NCBI GenBank assembly: GCA_028290325.1
Contig: JAQGJY010000404.1
Coordinates: forward strand, 1-6,743
Direction: 5' to 3'
DNA from: Tardiphaga sp.
Lineage (GTDB): Bacteria > Pseudomonadota > Alphaproteobacteria > Rhizobiales > Xanthobacteraceae
Length of the DNA stretch: 6,743 nucleotides
In this document: positions 1 through 5,440 of the stretch, one piece after another
Layout: each line of letters starts with the position of its first letter
How positions within the stretch are numbered: the stretch's first letter is position 1
Notes under the pieces: generated by a model
What the model saw: the letters and a program-made list of their open reading frames with translations, nothing else
Databases searched by the model: none
What the model was told of the DNA's origin: nothing
Program-made: the position numbers and the translations under genes

Positions 1-1391
1 TCGGTCGCCAGTTCGGCATTGGCTTTGGACGGATCATGCGCCTGCACGACGGCCTTGACCTCTTCGCCCATCTCCTCGTTCGGCACGCCGAACACCGCGA
101 CATCGGCGACGTCGGGATGGGTGATCAGCACATCTTCGGTTTCCTGCGGATAGATGTTCACGCCGCCGGAGATAATCATGTAGCTCTTGCGATCGGTGAG
201 ATAGAGGAAGCCCTCTTTGTCCAGATAGCCGACATCGCCGAGGGTCGACCAGCCCTTGTCGTTGAAGGCCTTCTTCGTCTTCTCCGGATCGTTGTGATAG
301 GAAAACACCGGCGCGTCGGCGAAATAGACGGTGCCGATTTCGCCGATCGGTAGCTCGGCGTCGTTCTCGTCGAGAATCTTCACCGAGCCGACCACGGCCT
401 TGCCGACGGTGCCGCGGTGCGTCAGCCATTGTTGCGAATTCGAGACGGTGACGCCGTTGCCTTCGGAGCCGGCGTAATATTCGATCAGGATCGGCCCCCA
501 CCAGTCGATCATCTTCTGCTTCACATCGACCGGGCAGGGCGCGGCGGCATGGATCGCGCCCTTCAGCGACGACACGTCGTATTTGGCGCGGACATCGTCG
601 GGCAGTTTCAGCATGCGGACGAACATCGTCGGCACCAGTTGCGATTGCGTGATCCTGTATTGCGCGACCAGCTTGAGGAAGGTTTCGGCGTCGAAGCTCT
701 CCATGATGACGGCGGTGCCGCCGAGCGTGGCCGCCATCATCGAGAAGCGCAACGGCGCGGCGTGATAGAGCGGCGCGGGCGACAGATAGATGCTGTCTTC
801 GGTCATGCCGCACATCTTTTCGCAGAGCAGCCGCAGGAAGGCGTTCGGCACGTCGATCGGCGCGTTGTCCGACGCGCGCTTGATGCCTTTCGGGCGGCCG
901 GTGGTGCCGGACGAATACAGCATGTCGTAGCCGGCGACGGCATCGCTCACCGGCGTCGCCGGCTGCAGCGCCAGCGCGTCATGCCATGATTTGAAATGCG
1001 CGCTGGCGTCGTCGACGGTGTAGAAAACCGGCGCGTCCGAAGCCGTCGCGAGCGACGCGACGACATCGGCGCATTTCGCCGAGGTGACGACAACCTTCGC
1101 GCCGCAATCCCTGACGATATAGGCGATTTCGTCCTGCGTCAGGTAACGGCTGATCGCGGTGTAATACAGCCCGCTTCTTTGCGCGGCCCAGCACACGTCC
1201 ATGAATTCCAGCCGGTTCTCCATCAGCAGCGCGACGTGGTCGCCGGCCTTGAGGCCGAGCGCGCGAAACAGGTTCGCGCCGCGATTCGAACGCGCGTCGA
1301 GCTCGCGATAGGTCACCGCCTTCCCCGAGCCGGCCATCCGATAGGCGATCTTGTCGGGATTCGTCTGCGCGTGATGCGACGGATGGGTCAT
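1..1391 (-). CDS. AMP-forming acyl-CoA synthetase (FadD-like), C-terminus beyond window
   Basis: This gene encodes an ANL-superfamily ligase that activates a carboxylic acid to its acyl-CoA through an acyl-adenylate, probably in the cytoplasm. About 463 codons are visible from the ATG at 1389-1391. Visible motifs are the phosphate-binding loop YSSGTTGRPKG (residues 159-169), the adenine/Mg site YYAGSEG (305-311, Glu310), the ATP-ribose Asp in GDVGYLD (Asp386), and the hinge DRKSYMIISGGVNIYPQE (from Asp400). Relatives are usually about 510-520 residues, so roughly 50 residues, including the C-terminal catalytic lysine, lie off the left edge. The start is supported by GAGGA six bases upstream (1398-1402 on this strand). 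It follows the thiolase on the same strand after 146 bp and may share its transcript. The sequence resembles fatty or aryl acyl-CoA synthetases often labelled FadD in actinobacteria and alphaproteobacteria. The acyl substrate cannot be assigned. Confidence 0.93.
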   Translation of the reverse strand, partial: MTHPSHHAQTNPDKIAYRMAGSGKAVTYRELDARSNRGANLFRALGLKAGDHVALLMENRLEFMDVCWAAQRSGLYYTAISRYLTQDEIAYIVRDCGAKVVVTSAKCADVVASLATASDAPVFYTVDDASAHFKSWHDALALQPATPVSDAVAGYDMLYSSGTTGRPKGIKRASDNAPIDVPNAFLRLLCEKMCGMTEDSIYLSPAPLYHAAPLRFSMMAATLGGTAVIMESFDAETFLKLVAQYRITQSQLVPTMFVRMLKLPDDVRAKYDVSSLKGAIHAAAPCPVDVKQKMIDWWGPILIEYYAGSEGNGVTVSNSQQWLTHRGTVGKAVVGSVKILDENDAELPIGEIGTVYFADAPVFSYHNDPEKTKKAFNDKGWSTLGDVGYLDKEGFLYLTDRKSYMIISGGVNIYPQETEDVLITHPDVADVAVFGVPNEEMGEEVKAVVQAHDPSKANAELAT

Positions 1392-1409
1392 GGCGTGTCC
1401 TCGAATATG

Positions 1410-1432
1410 AAAAAGGCGGATTGAGAGTCCGC
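1410..1432 (-). terminator. Weak terminator-like hairpin between thiolase and synthetase
   Basis: Read on the minus strand, GCGGA (1432-1428) pairs with TCCGC (1420-1416) around a seven-base loop, and the stem is followed by CTTTTT (1415-1410). This has the form of a short intrinsic terminator or attenuator for transcripts leaving the thiolase. The five-bp stem is weak, and it ends only about 18 bases before the synthetase start codon. It may therefore reduce read-through rather than stop it. No convincing separate promoter for the synthetase is visible downstream of it. Confidence 0.35.
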
Positions 1433-1505
1433 TCTTGGTGTTGTGGGGTGCAAGCGAATGCGGTTTGGCACGGCCTCGCCTCACCGCCTTTGCTGCGCTC
1501 AGGCA

Positions 1506-1528
1506 CCCTCTCCCACGCGGGGAGAGGG
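1506..1528. repeat. Intergenic palindrome, 9-bp arms
   Basis: CCCTCTCCC (1506-1514) and GGGAGAGGG (1520-1528) form a perfect nine-bp inverted repeat around a five-base loop (acgcg). On the minus strand it starts nine bases after the thiolase stop codon. No T-run follows on either strand, so it is not a canonical intrinsic terminator, although it could protect the 3' end of the thiolase mRNA. From memory, CCCTCTCCC-type palindromes are dispersed intergenic repeats in Bradyrhizobium-like genomes. Copy number cannot be checked here. Confidence 0.6.
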
Positions 1529-1537
1529 AAGAAAAGG

Positions 1538-2710
1538 CTAGAGCCGCTCGACGATCGTGACGTTGGCCATGCCGCCGCCCTCGCACATCGTCTGCAAGCC
1601 GTAGCGCTTGTTGTTCTGCTTCAGCGCGTGCAGCAAGGTGGTCATCAGCTTGGTGCCCGACCCGCCCAACGGATGGCCGAGCGCGATCGCGCCGCCATTG
1701 ACGTTGAGCCGTGCCGGGTCGGCGCCGGTCGCCTTCAGCCACGCCGTCGGGATCGAGGCGAAAGCCTCGTTGACCTCGAACAGGTCGATGTCATCGATCG
1801 ACATGCCGGCCTTTTCCAGCGCGCGCTTGGTGGCGGGCAGCGGCGCTTCCAGCATGATGACGGGATCGCCGCCCATCATGGTCATATGGTGGACGCGGGC
1901 CATCGGCTTGAGGCCGAGCTGTTTGAGGCCGCGCTCGCTGACGACCATGACGCCCGATGCGCCGTCGCAGATCTGGCTGGCGCTGGCCGCCGTGAGTTGC
2001 CCGCCTTCCTGGATCAGCTTGACGCCGCGAATGCCGTCGAGCGTCGCGTCGAAGCGGATGCCTTCGTCGATCAGGTGGGTGTCGGCGGTGCCGTCGGCGC
2101 GGGTGATGTTCAGCGGGATGATCTCGTCCTTGAACTTGCCGGCATTGGTCGCGGCAATGGCGCGCTGATGGCTCTGATAAGCGTATTCGTCGAGCTGGTC
2201 CTTGGTCAGCCCGTATTTCTTGGCGACCATTTCCGCGCCGGCGAACTGGTTGAACTGGATGTTCGGGTAGCGGGCTTCCATTTTGGGGCTCTTGTAGGTG
2301 CCCATGCCGGCTTTGGCGGCGAGGATGCTCGGCGAGCCCATCGGCACGCGGGTCATGCTTTCCACGCCGGCGGCGATGACGATGTCCATCGTCCCGGACA
2401 TCACCGCCTGCGCCGCGAAGTGCAGCGCCTGCTGCGACGAGCCGCACTGCCGGTCGATCGAGGTGCCCGGCACGCTTTCCGGCAGCTTCGAGGCCAGAAT
2501 CGCGTTGCGCGCGATGTTGACGGCCTGTTCGCCGCCCTGTCCGACGCAACCCATGATGACGTCTTCGACCTGCGCCGGATCGATTCCGGTGCGGTCGACC
2601 AGCGTGTCCAGCACGGAGCCGGCGAGATCGGCCGGATGCCAGCCGGACAGCCGGCCTCCCTTGCGTCCGCCAGCGGTGCGGGCGGCGGCGACGATATAGG
2701 CCTCGGCCAT
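1538..2710 (-). CDS. Thiolase (acetyl-CoA C-acyltransferase family)
   Basis: This 390-residue thiolase would cleave a 3-ketoacyl-CoA with CoA to release acetyl-CoA, or run the reverse condensation. The catalytic set is complete: nucleophile Cys89 in DRQCGSS, Asn314 in VNEAFA, His346 in GGAIALGHPLGGSG, and the acid/base Cys376 in CEGGGMAN. These positions nearly coincide with Cys89, Asn316, His348 and Cys378 of the Zoogloea biosynthetic thiolase. The length is normal and nothing is truncated. The ATG at 2708-2710 has AGGGAGA six bases upstream. It is divergent from the TetR gene and followed by the acyl-CoA synthetase on the same strand. In this setting a degradative 3-ketoacyl-CoA thiolase is more likely than acetoacetyl-CoA synthesis for polyhydroxybutyrate, but sequence alone does not separate the two. 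Confidence 0.95.
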   Translation of the reverse strand: MAEAYIVAAARTAGGRKGGRLSGWHPADLAGSVLDTLVDRTGIDPAQVEDVIMGCVGQGGEQAVNIARNAILASKLPESVPGTSIDRQCGSSQQALHFAAQAVMSGTMDIVIAAGVESMTRVPMGSPSILAAKAGMGTYKSPKMEARYPNIQFNQFAGAEMVAKKYGLTKDQLDEYAYQSHQRAIAATNAGKFKDEIIPLNITRADGTADTHLIDEGIRFDATLDGIRGVKLIQEGGQLTAASASQICDGASGVMVVSERGLKQLGLKPMARVHHMTMMGGDPVIMLEAPLPATKRALEKAGMSIDDIDLFEVNEAFASIPTAWLKATGADPARLNVNGGAIALGHPLGGSGTKLMTTLLHALKQNNKRYGLQTMCEGGGMANVTIVERL

Positions 2711-2760
2711 GAGCGATCTCCCTGATAATGGTCTGTTGTGTGGGTCGATTTGCCGGCGGC

Positions 2761-2789
2761 ATTAAAAGGATGGCACGCTGCTTAGTCAA
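2761..2789 (-). promoter_or_regulatory. Sigma70-type promoter for the thiolase
   Basis: On the minus strand, TTGACT (2789-2784) is followed by a 17-base spacer and TTTAAT (2766-2761). Each box matches the consensus at five of six positions. Transcription should begin near 2754, giving a leader of about 44 bases before the thiolase ATG. The TTGACT box lies in a tandem pair (TTGACT-GA-TTGACT) and overlaps an operator-like palindrome, which fits repression by the adjacent TetR-family protein. Confidence 0.6.
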
Positions 2790-2803
2790 TCAGTCAATTA
2801 ACT
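2784..2803. promoter_or_regulatory. Candidate operator overlapping the thiolase -35 box
   Basis: AGTCAAT (2784-2790) and ATTAACT (2797-2803) form an inverted repeat around six bases, with one mismatch. AGTCAAT also recurs as a direct repeat at 2792-2798. The site covers the -35 box of the thiolase promoter. TetR-family dimers commonly bind near-palindromes of about this size in their divergent intergenic region. The assignment to the neighbouring regulator is inferred. A ten-base palindrome (ACTC-TT-GAGT, 2801-2810) abuts it. Confidence 0.4.
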
Positions 2804-2835
2804 CTTGAGTGGACAGCCCTCATCGGGTTATCTGC

Positions 2836-2862
2836 GATCCGCACGCACTCCGCGTGCGGATC
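2836..2862. promoter_or_regulatory. Perfect 11-bp-arm palindrome before the TetR gene
   Basis: Left arm GATCCGCACGC (2836-2846) and right arm GCGTGCGGATC (2852-2862) are exact reverse complements around the loop ACTCC. The repeat ends eight bases before the proposed TetR start codon. As DNA it could be an operator for autoregulation. As RNA it would form a strong hairpin over the ribosome-binding region, and the start has no clear Shine-Dalgarno sequence. It is too close to the start, and lacks the T-run, to be a terminator. Confidence 0.55.
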
Positions 2863-2870
2863 AAGACGGG

Positions 2871-3578
2871 ATGAGATCGCAGGTGAGCGTCAGCGCGCTG
2901 AATCGGGGACCGGGCAAGACTGCGGCGAAGCCGGCGGTCAAGACCACGACGGCCGACAAGCTGCTGCTGGCGGCGGGCGAGCTCATGATCGAGCACAATT
3001 CGATCGAGGTCTCGCTAAGCGAGATCGCGCAGCGCTCCGGCGTCAATTCCGCTTTGGTGAAATATCATTTCGGCAATAAAGACGGCCTGCTGCTGGCGCT
3101 GCTGGCGCGCGACGCCGCGACCGAGATGACGCATCTCGATTATCTGCTGGCGCAGCCGATCACGCCGAGCGCGAAGTTACGTCTGCATATCGCCGGCATC
3201 ATCAAGGCCTATCACCAGTTTCCGTACATGAACCGGCTGATCCATTATCTGCTGCACGAAAGCAGCACGGAAGCCGCCGACGAAGTGTCGAAGTTTTTCG
3301 TCGGGCCGCTGCTGGATTTCCAGCGCCGGCTGCTCGCCGAGGGCGTCGCCGCCGGTGAATTCCGCCAGGTCGATCCGGTGCTGTTTTACACCAGCGTGAT
3401 CGGCGCCAGCGACCATCTGTTCTACAGCCGTCACGCGATGATGCGCGCGGCGGGCGTCGGTCCGGTCACGGACGATGTCTGCCGCCAATACATCGCGCAT
3501 ATGGAAGCGTTGATCCTCGGCGGCATGATCGTCGCGCCGGATCAGCGCGCCGCCCCGACCGGCGGACACGAGATATAA
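2871..3578 (+). CDS. TetR-family transcriptional regulator
   Basis: This 235-residue protein has a TetR-type N-terminal DNA-binding domain. Helix 1 is around residues 28-43, and the helix-turn-helix runs from about Leu49 to Phe67 (SLSEIAQRSGVNSALVKYHF, then GNKDGLL), with the typical YHFGNKD ending. The remaining roughly 150 residues are the helical ligand-binding and dimerisation domain, which is not specific enough to name an effector. A basic, flexible stretch of about 25 residues precedes helix 1. I chose the ATG at 2871. The open frame extends upstream to a TTG at 2805, but that extension would translate the palindrome at 2836-2862 and has no ribosome-binding site. A GTG at 2883 is another option. 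Its place between divergent catabolic genes implies local repression relieved by a pathway acyl-CoA, by analogy with other TetR regulators of CoA-ester catabolism. Confidence 0.92.
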   Translation: MRSQVSVSALNRGPGKTAAKPAVKTTTADKLLLAAGELMIEHNSIEVSLSEIAQRSGVNSALVKYHFGNKDGLLLALLARDAATEMTHLDYLLAQPITPSAKLRLHIAGIIKAYHQFPYMNRLIHYLLHESSTEAADEVSKFFVGPLLDFQRRLLAEGVAAGEFRQVDPVLFYTSVIGASDHLFYSRHAMMRAAGVGPVTDDVCRQYIAHMEALILGGMIVAPDQRAAPTGGHEI

Positions 3579-3583
3579 GAAAA

Positions 3584-3598
3584 GCCGCGACAAGCGGC
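3584..3598. repeat. Short hairpin after the TetR gene
   Basis: GCCGC (3584-3588) and GCGGC (3594-3598) form a five-bp stem with the loop GACAA, starting five bases after the TetR stop codon. No T-run follows, so termination here is unlikely to be strong. The TetR and SDR genes could be partly co-transcribed across the 123-bp spacer. Confidence 0.25.
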
Positions 3599-3602
3599 AG
3601 AA

Positions 3603-3627
3603 GAAACGAGAGGAAACGCGGGAAACG
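3603..3627 (+). repeat. Three phased GAAACG direct repeats upstream of the SDR gene
   Basis: GAAACG occurs at 3603-3608, 3613-3618 and 3622-3627, with start-to-start distances of 10 and 9 bases, close to one helical turn. The repeats lie about 75-100 bases before the SDR start codon, in a 123-bp spacer where I find no convincing -35/-10 pair. They could be a regulator-binding array or chance in a purine-rich spacer. Confidence 0.3.
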
Positions 3628-3701
3628 CCCAAGGACGGGACTTTCGCGACGAATCAACAAACGCTCAAGACACGAGATTCTAGGGCAGGAAAGGGACGAC
3701 A

Positions 3702-4460
3702 ATGCAGTTGAAAGACGTATCGGCATTCATCACCGGCGGCGGTTCGGGCCTCGGTGCCGCGACCGCGCGGGCGATGGCCGCCAAGGGCGCCAAGGTCGCG
3801 GTCTATGACCGCAGCCAGGAAAACGCCGAGAAGGTCGCGGCCGAAATCGGCGGTCTTGCTGTTGTCGGCGACGTGTCGAGCGAAGCCGATGTCAAAGCCG
3901 CGATCGCCAAGGCCGAGGAAGCTCATGGCATCGTCCGCGTGCTGGTGAACTGCGCCGGCATCGGCGGCGCGGTGAAGACCGTCGGCAAGAACGGCGCCTA
4001 TCCGCTGGATCATTTCACCCGCATCATTCAGGTCAATCTGATCGGCTCGTTCAACTGCATCCGGCTCGTCGCCGAGCGCATGCAGAACGCGCCGACGATC
4101 GGCGAGGAGCGCGGCGTCTGCATCAACACCGCCAGCGTCGCGGCGTTCGACGGCCAGATCGGGCAGGCGGCGTATTCGGCCTCGAAGGGCGGCATCGTCG
4201 GCATGACGCTTCCCGTGGCGCGCGATCTCGCCTCGCTGAAGATCCGCGTCATGACCATCGCGCCCGGCCTGTTCCTGACGCCGCTGCTGATGGGTCTGAA
4301 CGAAGAGGCCCGCAAAAGCCTCGGCGCGCAGGTGCCGCATCCGGCACGTCTCGGCGATCCCAGCGAATATGCCTCGCTGGCGTTGCAGATCGTCGAGAAT
4401 CCGATGCTGAACGGCGAGACCATCCGGCTCGACGGCGCCATCCGCATGGCGCCGCGGTAG
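3702..4460 (+). CDS. HSD10-like short-chain 3-hydroxyacyl-CoA dehydrogenase
   Basis: This 252-residue classical SDR most likely oxidises a 3-hydroxyacyl-CoA to the 3-ketoacyl-CoA with NAD. It shows the cofactor loop TGGGSGLG (residues 11-18), an acidic Asp36 after strand 2 that favours NAD over NADP, NCAG (83-86), and the tetrad Asn112, Ser145, Tyr158 and Lys162 (INTASVAAF and AAYSASKGG). The stretch GQAAYSASKGGIVGMTLP, the segment around IRVMTIAPGLF and the C-terminal NGETIRLDGAIRM closely resemble mammalian HSD17B10 (type II 3-hydroxyacyl-CoA dehydrogenase), which is more specific than a FabG-like match. The length is normal for the family. AGGAAAGG at 3688-3695 supports the ATG. It is the first enzyme of the rightward set and would feed the divergent thiolase. 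It could also act on branched or aryl 3-hydroxyacyl-CoAs. Confidence 0.94.
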   Translation: MQLKDVSAFITGGGSGLGAATARAMAAKGAKVAVYDRSQENAEKVAAEIGGLAVVGDVSSEADVKAAIAKAEEAHGIVRVLVNCAGIGGAVKTVGKNGAYPLDHFTRIIQVNLIGSFNCIRLVAERMQNAPTIGEERGVCINTASVAAFDGQIGQAAYSASKGGIVGMTLPVARDLASLKIRVMTIAPGLFLTPLLMGLNEEARKSLGAQVPHPARLGDPSEYASLALQIVENPMLNGETIRLDGAIRMAPR

Positions 4461-4480
4461 CGCGACGTCGTCGCTTCGAC

Positions 4481-4514
4481 GGGTGGTGATGGCGCAGGTG
4501 CGCCGCGCGCACCC
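4481..4514. repeat. Compound hairpin in the SDR-crotonase spacer
   Basis: GGCGCA (4491-4496) and TGCGCC (4499-4504) form a near-perfect palindrome with a two-base centre. Outside it, GGGTG (4481-4485) can pair with CACCC (4510-4514), making a longer interrupted stem. It sits 20 bases after the SDR stop codon and lacks a T-run. GGGTGG (4481-4486) is also complementary to CCACCC (4552-4557) in the next palindrome, so alternative pairings are possible. Confidence 0.4.
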
Positions 4515-4524
4515 AAAGCAATGC

Positions 4525-4556
4525 GGTGGGCACGGCGCAAATGCGCTCTGCCCACC
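4525..4556. repeat. Nested symmetrical palindrome upstream of the crotonase gene
   Basis: GGTGGGCA (4525-4532) pairs with TGCCCACC (4549-4556), and inside it GCGC (4535-4538) pairs with GCGC (4543-4546). The two stems are separated by two-base internal loops (cg/tc) and capped by AAAT. The whole is 32 bases and lies just before the crotonase ribosome-binding site. From memory, GGTGGGCA...TGCCCACC palindromes are common dispersed intergenic repeats in Rhodopseudomonas/Bradyrhizobium. It would form a stable hairpin in the operon mRNA and is probably a REP-like repeat, not a gene-specific site. Confidence 0.65.
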
Positions 4557-4564
4557 CGACAAAC

Positions 4565-4571
4565 AGAGAGG
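4565..4571 (+). promoter_or_regulatory. Ribosome-binding site that fixes the crotonase GTG start
   Basis: AGAGAGG ends seven bases before the GTG at 4579-4581. Upstream in-frame ATGs (from 4483) would place the repeat palindrome inside the protein and lack such a site, so the GTG start is preferred. Confidence 0.65.
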
Positions 4572-4578
4572 CCGTCGC

Positions 4579-5385
4579 GTGACCCAACCGCTGCTGATCG
4601 ACCACAATGACGGCGTCGACACGGTAACGTTGAACCGCCCCGACGCCCTCAACGCGCTCGATCCCGCTTTGATCGATGCGCTCAACGTCTATTTCAGCGG
4701 TCTCTACAGAAACCGCGACACCCGCGTCGTCGTGCTGAAAGGCGCCGGCAAGAATTTCTGCGCCGGGCTCGACCTGAAAAACGCGATGGCGCGGCGCGCC
4801 GGCCAGCAGGAGCCGCCTGGTGTCACCGAGTCACTGGATTCGCAACGTCGCATCGCCGACATCGTGATGGCGATGCGCAAATGTCCGCAGCCGATCGTGG
4901 CGCTGGTGCAGGGCGCGGCCGCCGGCGGCGGGTTCGCGCTGGCGCTCGCGGCCGACATTCGCATCGCGACGACATCGGCGCGGATGAATTGCGCCTTCAT
5001 CAAGCTCGGCCTCGGCGGCTGCGACATCGGCTCGAGTTACTTTCTCACCCGTCTCGTCGGTGTCTCCATCGCGTCCGAACTGATTTTGACGGGCCGCTTC
5101 ATTCACGCCGATCGCGCGTTGACGGTCGGGCTGGTGTCCGAGGTGGTCGCCGAAGACGGCCTCGATGCCGCCGCCGCGCCCTATGTCGAGGCGATGATGC
5201 TGGCGTCGCCGGTCGGGCTGCGGCTGTCGAAGGAATGTCTCAACATGGCGGTCGATGCCGGCTCGATCGAGCAGGTGATCGCGATGGAAGATCGCAATCA
5301 GGTGCTGTGCAGCCGGTCGGAGGAATTCAGCGAGGGCATTCGCGCCTTCATGGAAAAGCGCAAGCCGGTTTATGTGAAGCGATAG
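4579..5385 (+). CDS. Enoyl-CoA hydratase/isomerase-family (crotonase) protein lacking both catalytic Glu
   Basis: From the GTG start this is a 268-residue crotonase-fold protein acting on a CoA ester. Family landmarks are LNRPDALNAL (residues 18-27), the first oxyanion-hole segment NFCAGLDL (59-66), and the second, GAAAGGGFALALAADIRIAT (112-131). Against rat mitochondrial enoyl-CoA hydratase this region aligns without gaps, and both catalytic glutamates are replaced: Glu144 by Ala120 and Glu164 by Phe140. Asp149 in GGCDIGSSYFLTRLVG aligns with Asp204 of rat dienoyl-CoA isomerase. Hydroxycinnamoyl-CoA hydratase-lyase chemistry (Ser123/Glu143) is also not supported. The fold is certain, but ordinary hydration is doubtful. 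Isomerase, other CoA-ester chemistry or a partner-dependent role are alternatives. It lies 118 bp after the SDR and 55 bp before the feruloyl-CoA-synthase-like gene, probably in one operon. Confidence 0.92.
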   Translation: MTQPLLIDHNDGVDTVTLNRPDALNALDPALIDALNVYFSGLYRNRDTRVVVLKGAGKNFCAGLDLKNAMARRAGQQEPPGVTESLDSQRRIADIVMAMRKCPQPIVALVQGAAAGGGFALALAADIRIATTSARMNCAFIKLGLGGCDIGSSYFLTRLVGVSIASELILTGRFIHADRALTVGLVSEVVAEDGLDAAAAPYVEAMMLASPVGLRLSKECLNMAVDAGSIEQVIAMEDRNQVLCSRSEEFSEGIRAFMEKRKPVYVKR

Positions 5386-5440
5386 CGAGCACGACAAACA
5401 AGGCCCGACAAGTGGCCGCGACCATTTCGAGGATACGCGC

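Noticed and set aside
34..813. A 259-codon open frame on the - strand within the acyl-CoA synthetase
   Set aside because: It is in a different frame from the real ligase, whose ANL motifs continue unbroken through this stretch. Its product is Arg-rich low-complexity sequence.
1506..1528. Canonical intrinsic terminator for the thiolase
   Set aside because: The stem is strong, but no T-run follows on the minus strand (TGCCT follows), so it is listed as a repeat.
1421..2725. A 434-codon open frame on the + strand opposite the thiolase
   Set aside because: It is antisense to a thiolase with all catalytic residues. Its Arg/Ala/Gly/His-rich product with no recognisable domain is the usual artefact of GC-rich codon bias.
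2805..2834. Sigma70 promoter for the TetR gene (TTGAGT, then a TTATCT/TATCTG-like box)
   Set aside because: The -35 matches only four of six positions and the -10 box at most three, too weak to list as a feature, although transcription from about here is plausible.
2805..2870. N-terminal extension of the TetR protein from a TTG
   Set aside because: There is no ribosome-binding site, the extension would translate a perfect palindrome, and it adds residues not needed for the TetR fold.
4483..4578. N-terminal extension of the crotonase from an upstream ATG
   Set aside because: The extra 32 residues would be encoded by the intergenic palindromes, do not match the family start, and have no ribosome-binding site. 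The GTG at 4579 has one.
3654..4685. A 343-codon open frame on the - strand opposite the SDR
   Set aside because: The + strand encodes a complete SDR with cofactor and catalytic motifs, and the antisense product resembles no family.
4579..5385. Hydroxycinnamoyl-CoA hydratase-lyase (vanillin-forming) beside the feruloyl-CoA-synthase-like gene
   Set aside because: The Ser and Glu needed for that chemistry are Ala120 and Phe140 here, so the neighbour's annotation should not be transferred to this gene.
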